Shown: piece by piece, positions 36,517 to 45,963 of the stretch
How positions within the stretch are numbered: position 1 is the first letter of the stretch
How the letters are laid out: every line of letters begins with the position of its first letter
From: an uncultured Pseudodesulfovibrio sp.
Lineage (GTDB): Bacteria; Desulfobacterota; Desulfovibrionia; Desulfovibrionales; Desulfovibrionaceae
DNA length: 64,000 bases
Reading direction: 5' to 3'
NCBI RefSeq assembly: GCF_963664965.1
Contig: NZ_OY761823.1
Location: 3,118,001 to 3,182,000 of the forward strand
The notes under the pieces: model-generated
Databases searched by the model: none
The model's input: the letters and a program-made list of their open reading frames with translations, nothing else
What the model was told of the DNA's origin: nothing
Program-made: the position numbers and the translations under genes

Positions 36517-37424
36517 CCGGTTCTGCCCAAAAGCTGACTGCACAACAGCTGGAAAAAGAAAAAGCCGTTTTCTGGGCCATTGTTCTGGACACGACGATTC
36601 TGGTCTTCTTCACCATCGCAGGCTCACTCTCCGGCTCAATGACGGCAATCTCCGAAATCATCCGGTTCATGCTGCTGCTGAGCATAGAATACGTGTCCTA
36701 CGTCGTACTGAAACGCGCACACAGGGACAAGTTCAATGAATTTGAATACGGCACCGGAAAGATAGAAAGGATCACCAACCTCATGGTCGCCTTCGGCCTT
36801 CTCCTGAGCAGCCTGTATATTTTTTCAAAAGTCATCTCCATGAGTGACAGTGCGCCGCTTTCCACGAACAGCCTGATGCTGACCATCATTGCCGCCACGG
36901 TCAACCTCATGGCAAACTACTATTTTTCCATAGCCTTCATCCGGTCCAATCAGACGGAAAGCTCCGTGATCATTTCCTCGCAGATTGCCGCAAGAATAGC
37001 CAAGACAGTCGCATCGGTGGTTGTGCTGGGGATTCTCATGCTCACACTCTGGCTGCCGGACCCCAAATCGGCCCGCATCGTCGACCTCCTCGGGTCCATC
37101 TTCCTCATCGGCTACATGGTCGTCATCGCCTACGGCCTGATCAAGGAAAGCCTGCCGGAAATTCTGGACCGCACCGTTCCCGAACCCGAGCACTATCAAA
37201 TACTCAGAATATTGACTGAACACTTCGACAATTATGATGGATTCACCGGCTACAAGGCCCGCAGATCAGGCAAGGATTTGTTCATACTCCTCAACCTCGG
37301 CTTTTTCTCCCAACACACCCTCGCCCAGATAGAAAGCCGCCTCACCCCCCTGCGGCAAGCCCTTGAGGCAGAACTCCCCGGCTCAACTGTCACCATTGAA
37401 CCGGAGATCATGGACAAGCACTAG
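36513..37424 (+). CDS. Cation-diffusion-facilitator-fold membrane protein lacking metal ligands
   Basis: 303 aa. Six membrane helices and a C-terminal cytoplasmic domain follow the CDF plan, with the loop signature FEYGTGKIERI (77-87) after helix 2. The metal-binding positions look lost: helix 2 reads SGSMTAISEIIRF where CDF exporters have Asp, and helix 5 reads ISSQIAARIAKTV where they have HxxxD. A zinc/iron export role is therefore doubtful; another substrate or a structural/sensing role is possible. It overlaps the HlyD-like gene by ATGA and is almost certainly co-translated with it. It converges with the response-regulator operon on the other strand. Confidence 0.8.
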   Translation: MTGSAQKLTAQQLEKEKAVFWAIVLDTTILVFFTIAGSLSGSMTAISEIIRFMLLLSIEYVSYVVLKRAHRDKFNEFEYGTGKIERITNLMVAFGLLLSSLYIFSKVISMSDSAPLSTNSLMLTIIAATVNLMANYYFSIAFIRSNQTESSVIISSQIAARIAKTVASVVVLGILMLTLWLPDPKSARIVDLLGSIFLIGYMVVIAYGLIKESLPEILDRTVPEPEHYQILRILTEHFDNYDGFTGYKARRSGKDLFILLNLGFFSQHTLAQIESRLTPLRQALEAELPGSTVTIEPEIMDKH

Positions 37425-37473
37425 ATATCGAATCAGAGACAGATTTTTCCGCCCCCTCAGCCCGGTGCGGGAA

Positions 37474-38595
37474 TCAGACGACAGGAATCAGCACCCTGAT
37501 CGTCTCCGGAAGCCTTTTGGCTTTCATGAAATTGTGAATCCTGAGAAGTGCCGTTTCAGTCACTTCAGTCCCCTCGGCCATGATGTGTACTTCATCGACA
37601 CTCCAGAGAGCCTCCTCCAGAATCATCCCCTGATGCAGCTCTGAAAGTCCGAGTTCCCGGCGCACGTATCCTTCCTCACCTGCGGTCCCCCGCTCCAGAA
37701 TATCAACGACCTTTGTGTCATAGACTCCCTCACGCTGCCTCAACGAATCAATGGCATCCTGCTTGTCCAGCCCCTTTTGGATCAAGGTGTCATAATCAAG
37801 GCATGCCTTCAGGATTCTGGATTCAATCGCCAGATTGGGAGTGTCTACCAGACTGTCATTCTGATGCAGGATGATCTCGGAAACCCTGTCCATCCTCGGT
37901 ATCTGGGAAAGCATGCCCGCAGTGACGTATGGATGCATGTCGAATATCTGCTTTTCTTCCGCATCCAGCTCCTGCCCATCGTATACCTTTTTCATAACGG
38001 TATCCGTCAGGGTCACACATCCCAACTGACTCAGCATGGCGGCGAGATCGAGGTAGAGCGTCTGCTTCAAATTCAGATGGTGCCCGATATATCCGGCCAA
38101 TCGGTTCACCCTCTCACTTCGCCCGAAGGCTTCGGGATTCACCAGGCCGAGAATGTCGGTGAGCACTTTGATGCTCCCTCGCAATGTCCCGCGCAGCAAT
38201 TCGCGTTCGGCAATCACCAGCGAATACTGTTTCATGGCGATTTCCAATGTACGCACCATGACATCCATAGGACTCGGCTTTGTCAAAAAGCGAAAAACAG
38301 CCCCCTCGTTCACAGCGGAAATAGCGGAATTGAGATCGGCATGCCCTGTCAGCATGATCCTGACCGTGTCCGGCGAAATCTCCTGCACCTTTGAAAGAAA
38401 TGAAATGCCATCCATATTCGGCATCTTCAAATCTGACACGACTACCGCGTATGGCCCGGATTCCTTGAACTTCTCCAGCCCTTCCAGCGGCCCCAAAGCC
38501 GTCTCCACCTTGAAACGCCTACGCAAAGAGGCTCTATATGTATCAAGAATATTCTGCTCGTCATCCACAAATAAGACTTTGCGATCATTCTTCAT
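37474..38595 (-). CDS. Response regulator with degenerate HD-GYP output domain
   Basis: 373 aa, last gene of a four-gene minus-strand operon. The receiver domain (1-120) is complete: acidic pair DD at 11-12, phospho-acceptor Asp55 in VVVSDLKMPNMDG, and Lys in FLTKPS. The output region has the helical layout of HD-GYP proteins, but the HD pair is replaced (AAMLSQLG, Ser189-Gln190) and the HHExxDGxGYP motif is missing (ILHQNDSL remains). It probably no longer hydrolyses cyclic di-GMP and may bind it or a protein. The ATG at 38595 overlaps the end of the upstream HDOD gene by 11 nt, implying coupling. Confidence 0.85.
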   Translation of the reverse strand: MKNDRKVLFVDDEQNILDTYRASLRRRFKVETALGPLEGLEKFKESGPYAVVVSDLKMPNMDGISFLSKVQEISPDTVRIMLTGHADLNSAISAVNEGAVFRFLTKPSPMDVMVRTLEIAMKQYSLVIAERELLRGTLRGSIKVLTDILGLVNPEAFGRSERVNRLAGYIGHHLNLKQTLYLDLAAMLSQLGCVTLTDTVMKKVYDGQELDAEEKQIFDMHPYVTAGMLSQIPRMDRVSEIILHQNDSLVDTPNLAIESRILKACLDYDTLIQKGLDKQDAIDSLRQREGVYDTKVVDILERGTAGEEGYVRRELGLSELHQGMILEEALWSVDEVHIMAEGTEVTETALLRIHNFMKAKRLPETIRVLIPVV

Positions 38596-39793
38596 GCTCA
38601 CTCCACTTCTCCTTACACACCCCTTGCCAGGTCTCCAGTCTGTTTCCCAGTCCGATCTCATCCAGATATTTCTCATTTATTTGAGAATAAACATAGTCCG
38701 AAAAACGCACACCAAGATCATGCTGTATGGAGTTCGCTACATGCACAACGAGCGAAGTCGTCAACCCTGGCCCGAACAACTCGGGAGAATGGTGTCCGCA
38801 CACACCTTCAACGACATCCTTCTTGAATCCCCACAAGCCGATCAGGTATGCCCCTACGTCTGCATGCCCCACCCCTAACTCTTCATTTTCACAAAGATTT
38901 ACAGGTCCACCATTGGCCCTGACACATTCCAGAACAGGCAGATAAACTTCGTCCATATTCGTCACGAATATAAGCTTCCCGACGTCATGAAGTATCCCCG
39001 CGAGAAAACAGTCATCAACAAACTGCTTGTCATCCGTTTCCATTGAGGCAATGCACTTTGCAAAGCACCCTGTCTGCAACGAATGTTCCCACAGTTTCGC
39101 AACGGAATAGTCAGGGAGCGCCGATATATCTATCTCATTCAGAAAATGCACCCCCAGCACCAATCCCTTCACAGTCTCAGTACCGAGCAACGTCACGGCA
39201 CGGGCGGGCGAAGAAACGTGTTCATAAAACCCGAAAAAGGAAGAATTAACGACTTTCAACAACGTGGCAGAAATACCGACGTCTCTTTCAATCATTTTGG
39301 CAATGAGTTTCAGATTCGGTTCAGCCGCCTGCAACTCTTCACAAATCTGAATAAACAGGTCGGGCACGACAGGCAGAGCATCCAGACGAGCCACCACAGA
39401 TCGGATTGAATCGTCTGCAAGGATTTTCCTCAAATCAAGCACCTGCTGAATTGTCTTTATTATCTTATCCGAACTGCATGGCTTGCTCAAAAACTGGTGT
39501 GCGATCTTGGCAGATTTGAGCAAAGACGGCATATCGGAATACCCTGACAGAATCATGCGAATGGCTCCGGGCTGACGTTTTGCAACTTTGGCCAGAAAAT
39601 CGGCTCCATCGATACCCGGCATACGCATATCGGCAATCACGACATCGAATGTCTCCTTTTTCAGGAGCTCAAGTCCATCCTGGCCGCTGATGGCAAAGTG
39701 GCACTTCCACTCCTTCCGCTTCAAATGCATCATGGTTCGGAAACCATCCAACACGGACTGCTCATCATCCACAAAAAGTATATTTCGCTTCAT
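38585..39793 (-). CDS. Response regulator with HDOD output domain
   Basis: 402 aa. Receiver domain 1-120 with Asp55 in VVIADMRMPGIDG and a FLSKPC lysine; HDOD domain about 135-330 (LPVVPDLFIQICEELQ, SSFFGFYEHVSSPARAVTLLG), and unusually for HDOD an intact AGILHDVGKL motif. HDOD proteins are regulatory scaffolds in signalling, linked to motility, cyclic di-GMP or biofilm control. It follows the histidine kinase gene by about 10 nt and overlaps the second regulator, so one kinase probably phosphorylates both. Confidence 0.88.
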   Translation of the reverse strand: MKRNILFVDDEQSVLDGFRTMMHLKRKEWKCHFAISGQDGLELLKKETFDVVIADMRMPGIDGADFLAKVAKRQPGAIRMILSGYSDMPSLLKSAKIAHQFLSKPCSSDKIIKTIQQVLDLRKILADDSIRSVVARLDALPVVPDLFIQICEELQAAEPNLKLIAKMIERDVGISATLLKVVNSSFFGFYEHVSSPARAVTLLGTETVKGLVLGVHFLNEIDISALPDYSVAKLWEHSLQTGCFAKCIASMETDDKQFVDDCFLAGILHDVGKLIFVTNMDEVYLPVLECVRANGGPVNLCENEELGVGHADVGAYLIGLWGFKKDVVEGVCGHHSPELFGPGLTTSLVVHVANSIQHDLGVRFSDYVYSQINEKYLDEIGLGNRLETWQGVCKEKWSEHEE

Positions 39794-39803
39794 CTGCCCC
39801 CCC

Positions 39804-42008
39804 CTAGCTATTCCTTAACGGCAAATTGACAATAAACGTCGTCCCCTTGCCGACTTCGGACTCGATGTCGATTGATCCACCATGCCGCTCCACGACAATG
39901 TCGTGCACGATCGCCAGCCCCTGCCCTGTTCCCCTGCCGACCTCCTTGGTCGTGAAGAACGGATCGAATATCTTGTCACGAACTTCAGTCGGGATACCGG
40001 TTCCGGTGTCGGCAATACTGATGATGAGTTCATTTTCATTGGCCCTTGTCGAGATGGTAATGGTCCCCTTTTCTCCGGAATTTTTCACGACATCACCTAT
40101 TGCATGAGCTGCGTTGATCAAGACATTGAGCAACACCTGATTTATATCACCCGGCAAGCACATGACCGTTGGCACGGGATCATAGTCCCTCACAATATCG
40201 GCAACATACTTCCACTCGTTTTTAGAGACCATAATGGTATTATCAAGCGCCTGATTGATATCAACAGCGCTCATCTCCCCAGTACCGGGGTGAGCAAAAT
40301 TTTTCATGGCCCGGACGATTGAGGCGACCCGCTCAGTCCCTTCAAGAGCTCGAGTGCAGGCATTGGGTATTTCATCAATCACGAATTCCAGATCAGCATC
40401 CTCCGCCAGAGCCTCAATCCGCTGAATCAATTCCTGAAACTCCCCGGCATCCTTGCAACTCTCTATCAATTCAGCTTCGACCTTCAATATCTCGACAATA
40501 TCGGATGTCGCTTCCTGAACAAATCGGACACTGTCACCGACATATTGAATAGGTGTATTGATTTCATGAGCGATTCCCGAAGCAAGTTCACCGACGGACT
40601 CGAGTTTTTGCGCGACGTTAAGCCGACGCTCAAGATTCTTTCTCTCGGTGACATCGAATACGATCACGCCAATATGAGCTTGTCCCTGTATTTCCATTGG
40701 AACCAGATACCGGGACACAGGAAAAGTATGCCCGTCGACGTGTTTGGCGATTCCTTCGGTATATGTCTCCACATTGATTGTTTCAGGACACGAAAAAGCT
40801 GTCATGGAATCAGGAAAACCAGAAAACAAATCGAGACAGGACTGTTCTGAAAGCTGCCACGGGGCAAGGCCGAACATTTTATGAACCACCGCATTGGAGC
40901 GAATAATCTTGTTGTTCTCGGGATCGATAATCAAAAACGCGGCACCGATGCCTTCCAGTAGAGCCGAAACGAGTTGACCGGTCTCACGCGCCTCGACCTC
41001 AGCTTCCCGGCGCTCCCTGATTTCAATGGAAAGTTGCACTGTCCGCATCTTCAAGTCGGCAGTTCGCTTTTCCACCTCCTTTTCAAGTTCATCCCGCATG
41101 GCCTGCAAACGCTCATGAGGCACGAGAAGTATCTTTTTCCCAATATACCGAACAACGCCCAACACAAGCCCCGTACCCAGCGCAAGGGACGCGATCATGA
41201 CAAGTACAAGGAATTCAATCCGATCATTGATGGCCTGCTTGCTAACCGCCTGTTGTAAAATGATTCCCGGAAAACCGATGTCTGATTCCAGTGCAATTGT
41301 TGGCTCAGCAACTTCCCCCCTCAAAGCAATCACCTTGCCGCCCGCCTGTAGGGCGACACGCACGTCCTCTCTCACCTCAGGAAAAATTTCACCAATCCGA
41401 ATAGGGAGATACGCTGAGAATACACCTTCGGGTAACCCCTGATACGTTACCGAAACGCTCAGTTTCCAATAACAGCAATCAAGAGCCCCTTCCGGAACAA
41501 CGACACTCGTAACCACCTCTTCCAGCTCACTATTCATCAACTTTTGAAAACTGTCGGAAGGGCTGGAATCACGGAACGGCCAGTTGGAATATATCAGCTT
41601 GCCTTGAAAATCCTGTAGGGTAAACTGTGCTTCACTGTTCAGAAAATCCAGAGACTCTATAAACTCCACAGTGTTAGCCAAATGGTCGTCAGGCTGCATG
41701 ACACCTGTCACCAAAACCGGCAGTTTCGAATAGTCATGTAAAATGAGCAACCGATCCTCAAGATAGGAAATCAATCGCTGACTGCGGCCACTGAGTTCGC
41801 TTTTGACATTAACGACCTGCATTTTCGACATTTCATTCCCGATAAACAGAACGATTACCGCAGTACCTACCAGCACTTGCAGGACAAAAAACGCCAACAG
41901 TGAAACACTGAACAACCGCGAAAAAGAAGAACCATCCCTGCGGGCCTGATTATCAGCCCCGGATGTGTTCCGGGAATTATCGGATGAGGATGATGGCATC
42001 GTCTTCAT
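39804..42008 (-). CDS. Membrane sensor histidine kinase with PAS domain
   Basis: 734 aa from the ATG at 42008 (GGAAGG 4 nt upstream); the start overlaps the end of the binding-protein gene by 32 nt. Parts: Ser-rich N-terminal tail, membrane helix about 30-56, periplasmic sensor region about 60-270, membrane helix about 275-300, coiled linker, PAS with PAC (about 345-465), HisKA-type H-box ELASGIAHEINTPIQYV near 480, and ATPase with [22 protein letters not shown] and the GTGQGLAIVHDI glycine box. It likely senses through the periplasmic protein encoded just upstream and feeds the two downstream receivers. Confidence 0.9.
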   Translation of the reverse strand: MKTMPSSSSDNSRNTSGADNQARRDGSSFSRLFSVSLLAFFVLQVLVGTAVIVLFIGNEMSKMQVVNVKSELSGRSQRLISYLEDRLLILHDYSKLPVLVTGVMQPDDHLANTVEFIESLDFLNSEAQFTLQDFQGKLIYSNWPFRDSSPSDSFQKLMNSELEEVVTSVVVPEGALDCCYWKLSVSVTYQGLPEGVFSAYLPIRIGEIFPEVREDVRVALQAGGKVIALRGEVAEPTIALESDIGFPGIILQQAVSKQAINDRIEFLVLVMIASLALGTGLVLGVVRYIGKKILLVPHERLQAMRDELEKEVEKRTADLKMRTVQLSIEIRERREAEVEARETGQLVSALLEGIGAAFLIIDPENNKIIRSNAVVHKMFGLAPWQLSEQSCLDLFSGFPDSMTAFSCPETINVETYTEGIAKHVDGHTFPVSRYLVPMEIQGQAHIGVIVFDVTERKNLERRLNVAQKLESVGELASGIAHEINTPIQYVGDSVRFVQEATSDIVEILKVEAELIESCKDAGEFQELIQRIEALAEDADLEFVIDEIPNACTRALEGTERVASIVRAMKNFAHPGTGEMSAVDINQALDNTIMVSKNEWKYVADIVRDYDPVPTVMCLPGDINQVLLNVLINAAHAIGDVVKNSGEKGTITISTRANENELIISIADTGTGIPTEVRDKIFDPFFTTKEVGRGTGQGLAIVHDIVVERHGGSIDIESEVGKGTTFIVNLPLRNS

Positions 42009-43203
42009 TGTACCTTCCAAAGGTATAATCGTTTTCCCCGAGGGCCTCATGGGCATCCATATCCTTGAATGAATACTTTCTAAAAGGATGTTGGTAGTTT
42101 TTTATCAAACCCTGCACAGGTGACTTCAGGTCTTCCAAGGCATGTCGAACCATGGCACGGTCCTTGGACATATCCCCTGTCAAACCGCACTGTTTGACGG
42201 CCGCGACAAGCAGGCGAGTCAAATCGAACGCATGAATGAACCCTGTCGGCGCTGTAATATCCGACGGCTCTTTCACTTCCGGGAACAATGCGACAGCCTC
42301 TTGAAAAACCTTGTTTCCAAGTGCTGATTCTCCCATATCCATGAACGAAAAGCGGGTCTGAATGAACTCCAGATCCAGCTGTTTCCTCATTTCAGCAGTA
42401 ATGACCTGCGGAAAATCACCGCCGGTAATCCCCCAGTGACTCACGATGGGAAGCCTGTCCGAGGCGGGCAACTCATGCATTGCCTTGCAAATCGTCTTTC
42501 CTTCCGGCGCGTTGGCGACCAGAAAGATGACATCCGCACCAGCCTTCCTGATATTTCTCAAAAAGATTTTGGCTCCAGCGAGAGACACTCCCCATTCAAA
42601 ACGTGTGACAGTTACGGGAGTCAAGTTTCGCATCTTGAGGCTTGCGGTCATGGTTTTCAGATTGGATTTTCCCCAGCCGGTGTTTTCAAGAAGCAACGCG
42701 GGCTTTGAAAATCCTCTCTCGTCCACTGCGCGGCGAGTAATGACGGCTCCCGCCTTGGTATCGTCAACAGACAGCCGGAAAATCCAGTTGTCGCCAGCGG
42801 CAGGCCGGGTAATCGGCCCTGCCGCGGCCCAAGGATCAAGAGTCAGTATCTTGTTGTCGTTGATGAATTCCTTATGTGCCAGCAAAGGAGGAGAATGCAG
42901 ACCGGCGAACAAGACAAATGCATCGGGATCGGAAAGAAACTTCTTGAGATTCACCAAGCTTCTCGCCGAGTTGCCTCGGTGATCAAGAACCACGACTTCC
43001 ACCGGACGGCCAGCCAAACGAAAGCCTTCTTCTGCCAGGGCAGTTCGAATGCCCCGCTCGATTGCAATCCCGGAAGCCTTTGCTCCGGTCATATCTGCAT
43101 CAAGATATACATGAAGCGGGGCAGGCGGTGACGCAGCGATACTCACAGGAACCAAAAAGCAAGCACTGACGGCAACAAACAGGATCATCATGACAGCCCT
43201 CAT
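41977..43203 (-). CDS. Periplasmic binding protein of the branched-chain-amino-acid type, sensory
   Basis: 408 aa with a signal peptide (about 1-23, ending VSIAA) and a type I periplasmic-binding fold: AIERGIRTALAEEG near the start, VFAGLHSPP-like second segment, KPALLLENTGWGKSN, GADVIFLVANAPEG. The family binds amino acids, amides or organic acids. There is no ABC permease or ATPase gene beside it; instead it is first in an operon with a kinase and two regulators, so it most likely delivers a ligand signal to the kinase, LuxP-like. AAGGAG precedes the ATG by 9 nt. Confidence 0.85.
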   Translation of the reverse strand: MRAVMMILFVAVSACFLVPVSIAASPPAPLHVYLDADMTGAKASGIAIERGIRTALAEEGFRLAGRPVEVVVLDHRGNSARSLVNLKKFLSDPDAFVLFAGLHSPPLLAHKEFINDNKILTLDPWAAAGPITRPAAGDNWIFRLSVDDTKAGAVITRRAVDERGFSKPALLLENTGWGKSNLKTMTASLKMRNLTPVTVTRFEWGVSLAGAKIFLRNIRKAGADVIFLVANAPEGKTICKAMHELPASDRLPIVSHWGITGGDFPQVITAEMRKQLDLEFIQTRFSFMDMGESALGNKVFQEAVALFPEVKEPSDITAPTGFIHAFDLTRLLVAAVKQCGLTGDMSKDRAMVRHALEDLKSPVQGLIKNYQHPFRKYSFKDMDAHEALGENDYTFGRYNEDDAIILIR

Positions 43204-43581
43204 TACTCACTCCTTGACGCAAAAGTTTTTCTGAACAGTACCACAGAACACAACAACATCTCCAGTCTTTCCAAGCAATTTTGCTAATGAAAACATCGTT
43301 TCCGACGGCCACCAAAGAGATTCACCTCAAAATAGCCATACAGGCAACTTGATCGTAAGACATGCAATATTGAACAGACCTCACCACGGCTTCAACAAAG
43401 ACAAATAGAAGCAGACGACACCACACCAAATGCACTTTGCAGAAACTCCGGATCATGACAAAAGGAGATACTCCGACAACACGACTGAAGACACGGGTGT
43501 TGACGATATTCCGCAATAGCGGTTACACAGAACGTCATGTCCTGAATAATTTCGTACTATTGAAAAGGAAACGGTGCATTT

Positions 43582-44598
43582 ATGTCCTCCACCGACACCA
43601 CGGACATCCTGCTTGAAGCGGGAACCAATGAGTTGGAAATTGTCGAATTCTATCTTGAAGAAGAACCCAAGACAGACGACACGGTCGAACTCAATGAAAA
43701 AGACGGCGAAGAAAAAGAAGGACGCAAAAAAAGCCGCAAGGGCTACTATGGTGTCAACGTCGCCAAGGTGCTTGAGATCATCCGCATGCCCGAGATTACC
43801 GAAATGCCCGAAGTCTCGCATGAGTCCGTACTCGGAGCCTTCAACCTTCGCTCCCGCATCATCCCCTTGCTCGACCTCTCCAAATGGCTGAAAAAGAAAC
43901 GAGTGGAAAATGAACCGCCCAAGGCCATCGTGACCGAATTCAATCAGGTCACCTCGGCTTTCATGGTTTCCGGCGTTACCCGCATCCACCGCATCAGTTG
44001 GGAAGATGTCGAAGCACCGAACAAATATGTTTCCGCCCTGTCCAGCGATTCCATCACCGGAGTCGTCAAGTTTGATGACCGCATCGTCTTCATCCTTGAC
44101 CTTGAACGCATCGTTTCCGAACTCAACCCGGACATGCGCCTGAAACTCGACGACAATGCCGAATTCAGCGCGGAAACCGGCTACAAGGCTCTCATCGCCG
44201 ACGACTCCCCCCTTATCAGGGAAATGATTCGCGACATGCTTGGTCAGGCCGGATTCAGGGTCGAAAAGACCAACAATGGACGAGAATGCTGGGACCGCCT
44301 CATGGAGATCAAGGAAACCTCCATGGAAGAAGGCCGCCCCATTACGGATTACGTGCAGGTCATCGTCTCGGACATTGAGATGCCCATGATGGACGGCCAT
44401 CACCTCACCAAGAAAATCAAGGAAGACCCGATCCTCAAAGATCTGCCAGTCATTCTTTTCTCCTCCCTCATAACCGACAAACTCCGTCACCGCGGTGAAA
44501 CTGTCGGCGCTGACGATCAGGTGTCCAAACCGGAAATCACCTATCTGGCACAACGGGCCGCAGGGCTTATCGAGGAAAGAAAAGCCGCATCCGGGTAG
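43582..44598 (+). CDS. cheV: Chemotaxis coupling protein CheV (CheW-receiver)
   Basis: 338 aa. The CheW domain (about 15-190) couples chemoreceptors to CheA; the receiver domain (about 205-330) has ALIADDSPLIREMI, phospho-acceptor Asp near 263 in VIVSDIEMPMMDG, and a C-terminal Lys in QVSKPE. A charged insertion of about 28 residues (about 26-54, EEEPKTDD...GRKKSRK) splits the first CheW strands, absent from typical CheV. It is monocistronic with AAAAGGAAA as ribosome-binding stretch and its own terminator. It may serve the dCache receptor at 5154-7208 among others. Confidence 0.95.
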   Translation: MSSTDTTDILLEAGTNELEIVEFYLEEEPKTDDTVELNEKDGEEKEGRKKSRKGYYGVNVAKVLEIIRMPEITEMPEVSHESVLGAFNLRSRIIPLLDLSKWLKKKRVENEPPKAIVTEFNQVTSAFMVSGVTRIHRISWEDVEAPNKYVSALSSDSITGVVKFDDRIVFILDLERIVSELNPDMRLKLDDNAEFSAETGYKALIADDSPLIREMIRDMLGQAGFRVEKTNNGRECWDRLMEIKETSMEEGRPITDYVQVIVSDIEMPMMDGHHLTKKIKEDPILKDLPVILFSSLITDKLRHRGETVGADDQVSKPEITYLAQRAAGLIEERKAASG

Positions 44599-44620
44599 CT
44601 CTCCCCCTTTTTCAAATTGC

Positions 44621-44658
44621 AAGTGAGGCCACAGAATTATCTGTGGCCTCACTTTTAT
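44621..44658 (+). terminator. Intrinsic terminator of cheV
   Basis: A 14-bp perfect stem (44621-44634 with 44641-44654), 6-nt loop and T-rich tail. Confidence 0.9.
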
Positions 44659-44709
44659 TATAGGTATATCTCCTTGCCCCGCCATGCAAAGAGAATTACA
44701 CCCTCCTTC

Positions 44710-45606
44710 ATGAAACAAACAAAATCGATCGGTTATGTCTGTGCGCTCCTTGCGACGCTCATCTGGTCAGGCAACTTCGTTATCGCCCGAGGACTTGGTG
44801 ACATCGTCCCGCCCATCTCACTGGCGGCGCTGCGCTGGTCCACTGCGACCTTCGTGATCCTTCCTTTTGCCGCTCCGATCATCTGGCGGGAACGCGCTAT
44901 CCTACGCAAACATCTCCCGCACCTGATCATCTCGGCCCTCATCGGTATTACGGTCTTCAATTCATTCATATACATTGCGGCCCATACTACTGACGCACTC
45001 AACATGACGCTTATAGCCACCACGACTCCGGCTTTTGTCGTGGTATTGGCGCGCATATTTCTCGGTGAACCGATCACGCGCAATCGAATGATCGGGCTGG
45101 TCTCCGCCGTAATCGGCATCATCACACTCGTCACGCGCGGCGACTATACCGTCCTGCGGGACCTCGCCTTTCGCGTCGGGGACATCTGGATGGTTGCCGC
45201 CGGGTTCCTCTGGGCGGTTTATTCCATCCATCTCAAAAAGAAACCGCAGGAAATCAACCAATACGCTTATCTCGGCATAACGTTTTTCATCGGCCTGCTG
45301 CCGCTCATTCCCGCGGCCTTGCTGGAACAGGCGTACTATCCGGCCTGGTCACTGACACCGACCGCCATTGGAGCCGTACTGTATATCGGAGTGGGTGCTT
45401 CACTCATCTCCTACATGCTATGGACCAAGGCCGTCACGATAGTCGGACCGACCACATCCTCATTCATCTACTACTCGCTGCCCGCTTTCTGCGGTATTGA
45501 AGCCTATTTCATCCTCGGAGAGACAGCCACATGGGCACACGCCATCGGGTTCGTATTCATCTTCGGCGGGATACTTGTGGCAACGCACCCGAAGCTCAAC
45601 AGATAA
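44710..45606 (+). CDS. EamA/DMT-superfamily transporter
   Basis: 298 aa with ten predicted membrane helices in two EamA repeats (first about 5-140 containing LIWSGNFVIARG and RWSTATFVILPF; second about 150-295 containing AAGFLWAVYSIHL and the typical WTKAVTIVGPTTSSFIYYSLP). The start is the ATG at 44710; upstream in-frame codons overlap the cheV terminator. DMT proteins usually export amino acids or metabolites; the substrate cannot be read. It is a single gene, ending in a bidirectional terminator shared with HU. Confidence 0.9.
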   Translation: MKQTKSIGYVCALLATLIWSGNFVIARGLGDIVPPISLAALRWSTATFVILPFAAPIIWRERAILRKHLPHLIISALIGITVFNSFIYIAAHTTDALNMTLIATTTPAFVVVLARIFLGEPITRNRMIGLVSAVIGIITLVTRGDYTVLRDLAFRVGDIWMVAAGFLWAVYSIHLKKKPQEINQYAYLGITFFIGLLPLIPAALLEQAYYPAWSLTPTAIGAVLYIGVGASLISYMLWTKAVTIVGPTTSSFIYYSLPAFCGIEAYFILGETATWAHAIGFVFIFGGILVATHPKLNR

Positions 45607-45634
45607 AGCAGGAGCTCACTCAAATAGTCCAAAA

Positions 45635-45670
45635 ATGAAAAGCCCCTCTGTTTCCAGAGGGGCTTTTCAT
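45635..45670. terminator. Bidirectional terminator between the EamA gene and HU
   Basis: A 16-bp perfect stem ATGAAAAGCCCCTCTG/CAGAGGGGCTTTTCAT with a 4-nt loop. It serves both converging genes. Confidence 0.85.
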
Positions 45671-45690
45671 ATTTTCTGTAAATTCTGAAT

Positions 45691-45963
45691 TTACTTAACG
45701 GCTTCTTTCAGAACCTTGCCGGGCTTGAACTGAGCAACCTTGCAAGCCGGAATCTTGATCTCGGCACCAGTGCGGGGGTTACGGCCGGTACGGGCTTTCC
45801 TTTCGCTGACGCTGAAAGTACCGAAACCGGTGAGGGTCAGCTTATTGCCAGCAGCCAGTTCGTCCTTGATGATATCGAGGATAGCATTCATGGAAGCTTC
45901 AGCCTGGGCTTTGGAAGTACCGTTCTTGTCGGCAATCTTGGCAACGAGTTCTGCTTTGGTCAT
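45691..45963 (-). CDS. hup: DNA-binding protein HU
   Basis: 90 aa, the standard length. MTKAELVAKIADKNGTSKAQAE opens the helical dimer core; GFGTFSVSERKARTGRNPRTG is the DNA-binding beta-arm, with the intercalating proline in RNPRTG. A nucleoid-compacting, DNA-bending homodimer or heterodimer. GGAGA precedes the ATG at 45963. It is the likely housekeeping HU, in contrast to the extended paralogue in the island. Confidence 0.95.
   Translation of the reverse strand: MTKAELVAKIADKNGTSKAQAEASMNAILDIIKDELAAGNKLTLTGFGTFSVSERKARTGRNPRTGAEIKIPACKVAQFKPGKVLKEAVK

Noticed and set aside
43453-44718. 421-codon minus-strand frame opposite cheV
   Set aside because: Shadow of cheV; the sequence is low-complexity (many Phe, Gly, Asp) and crosses the cheV terminator.
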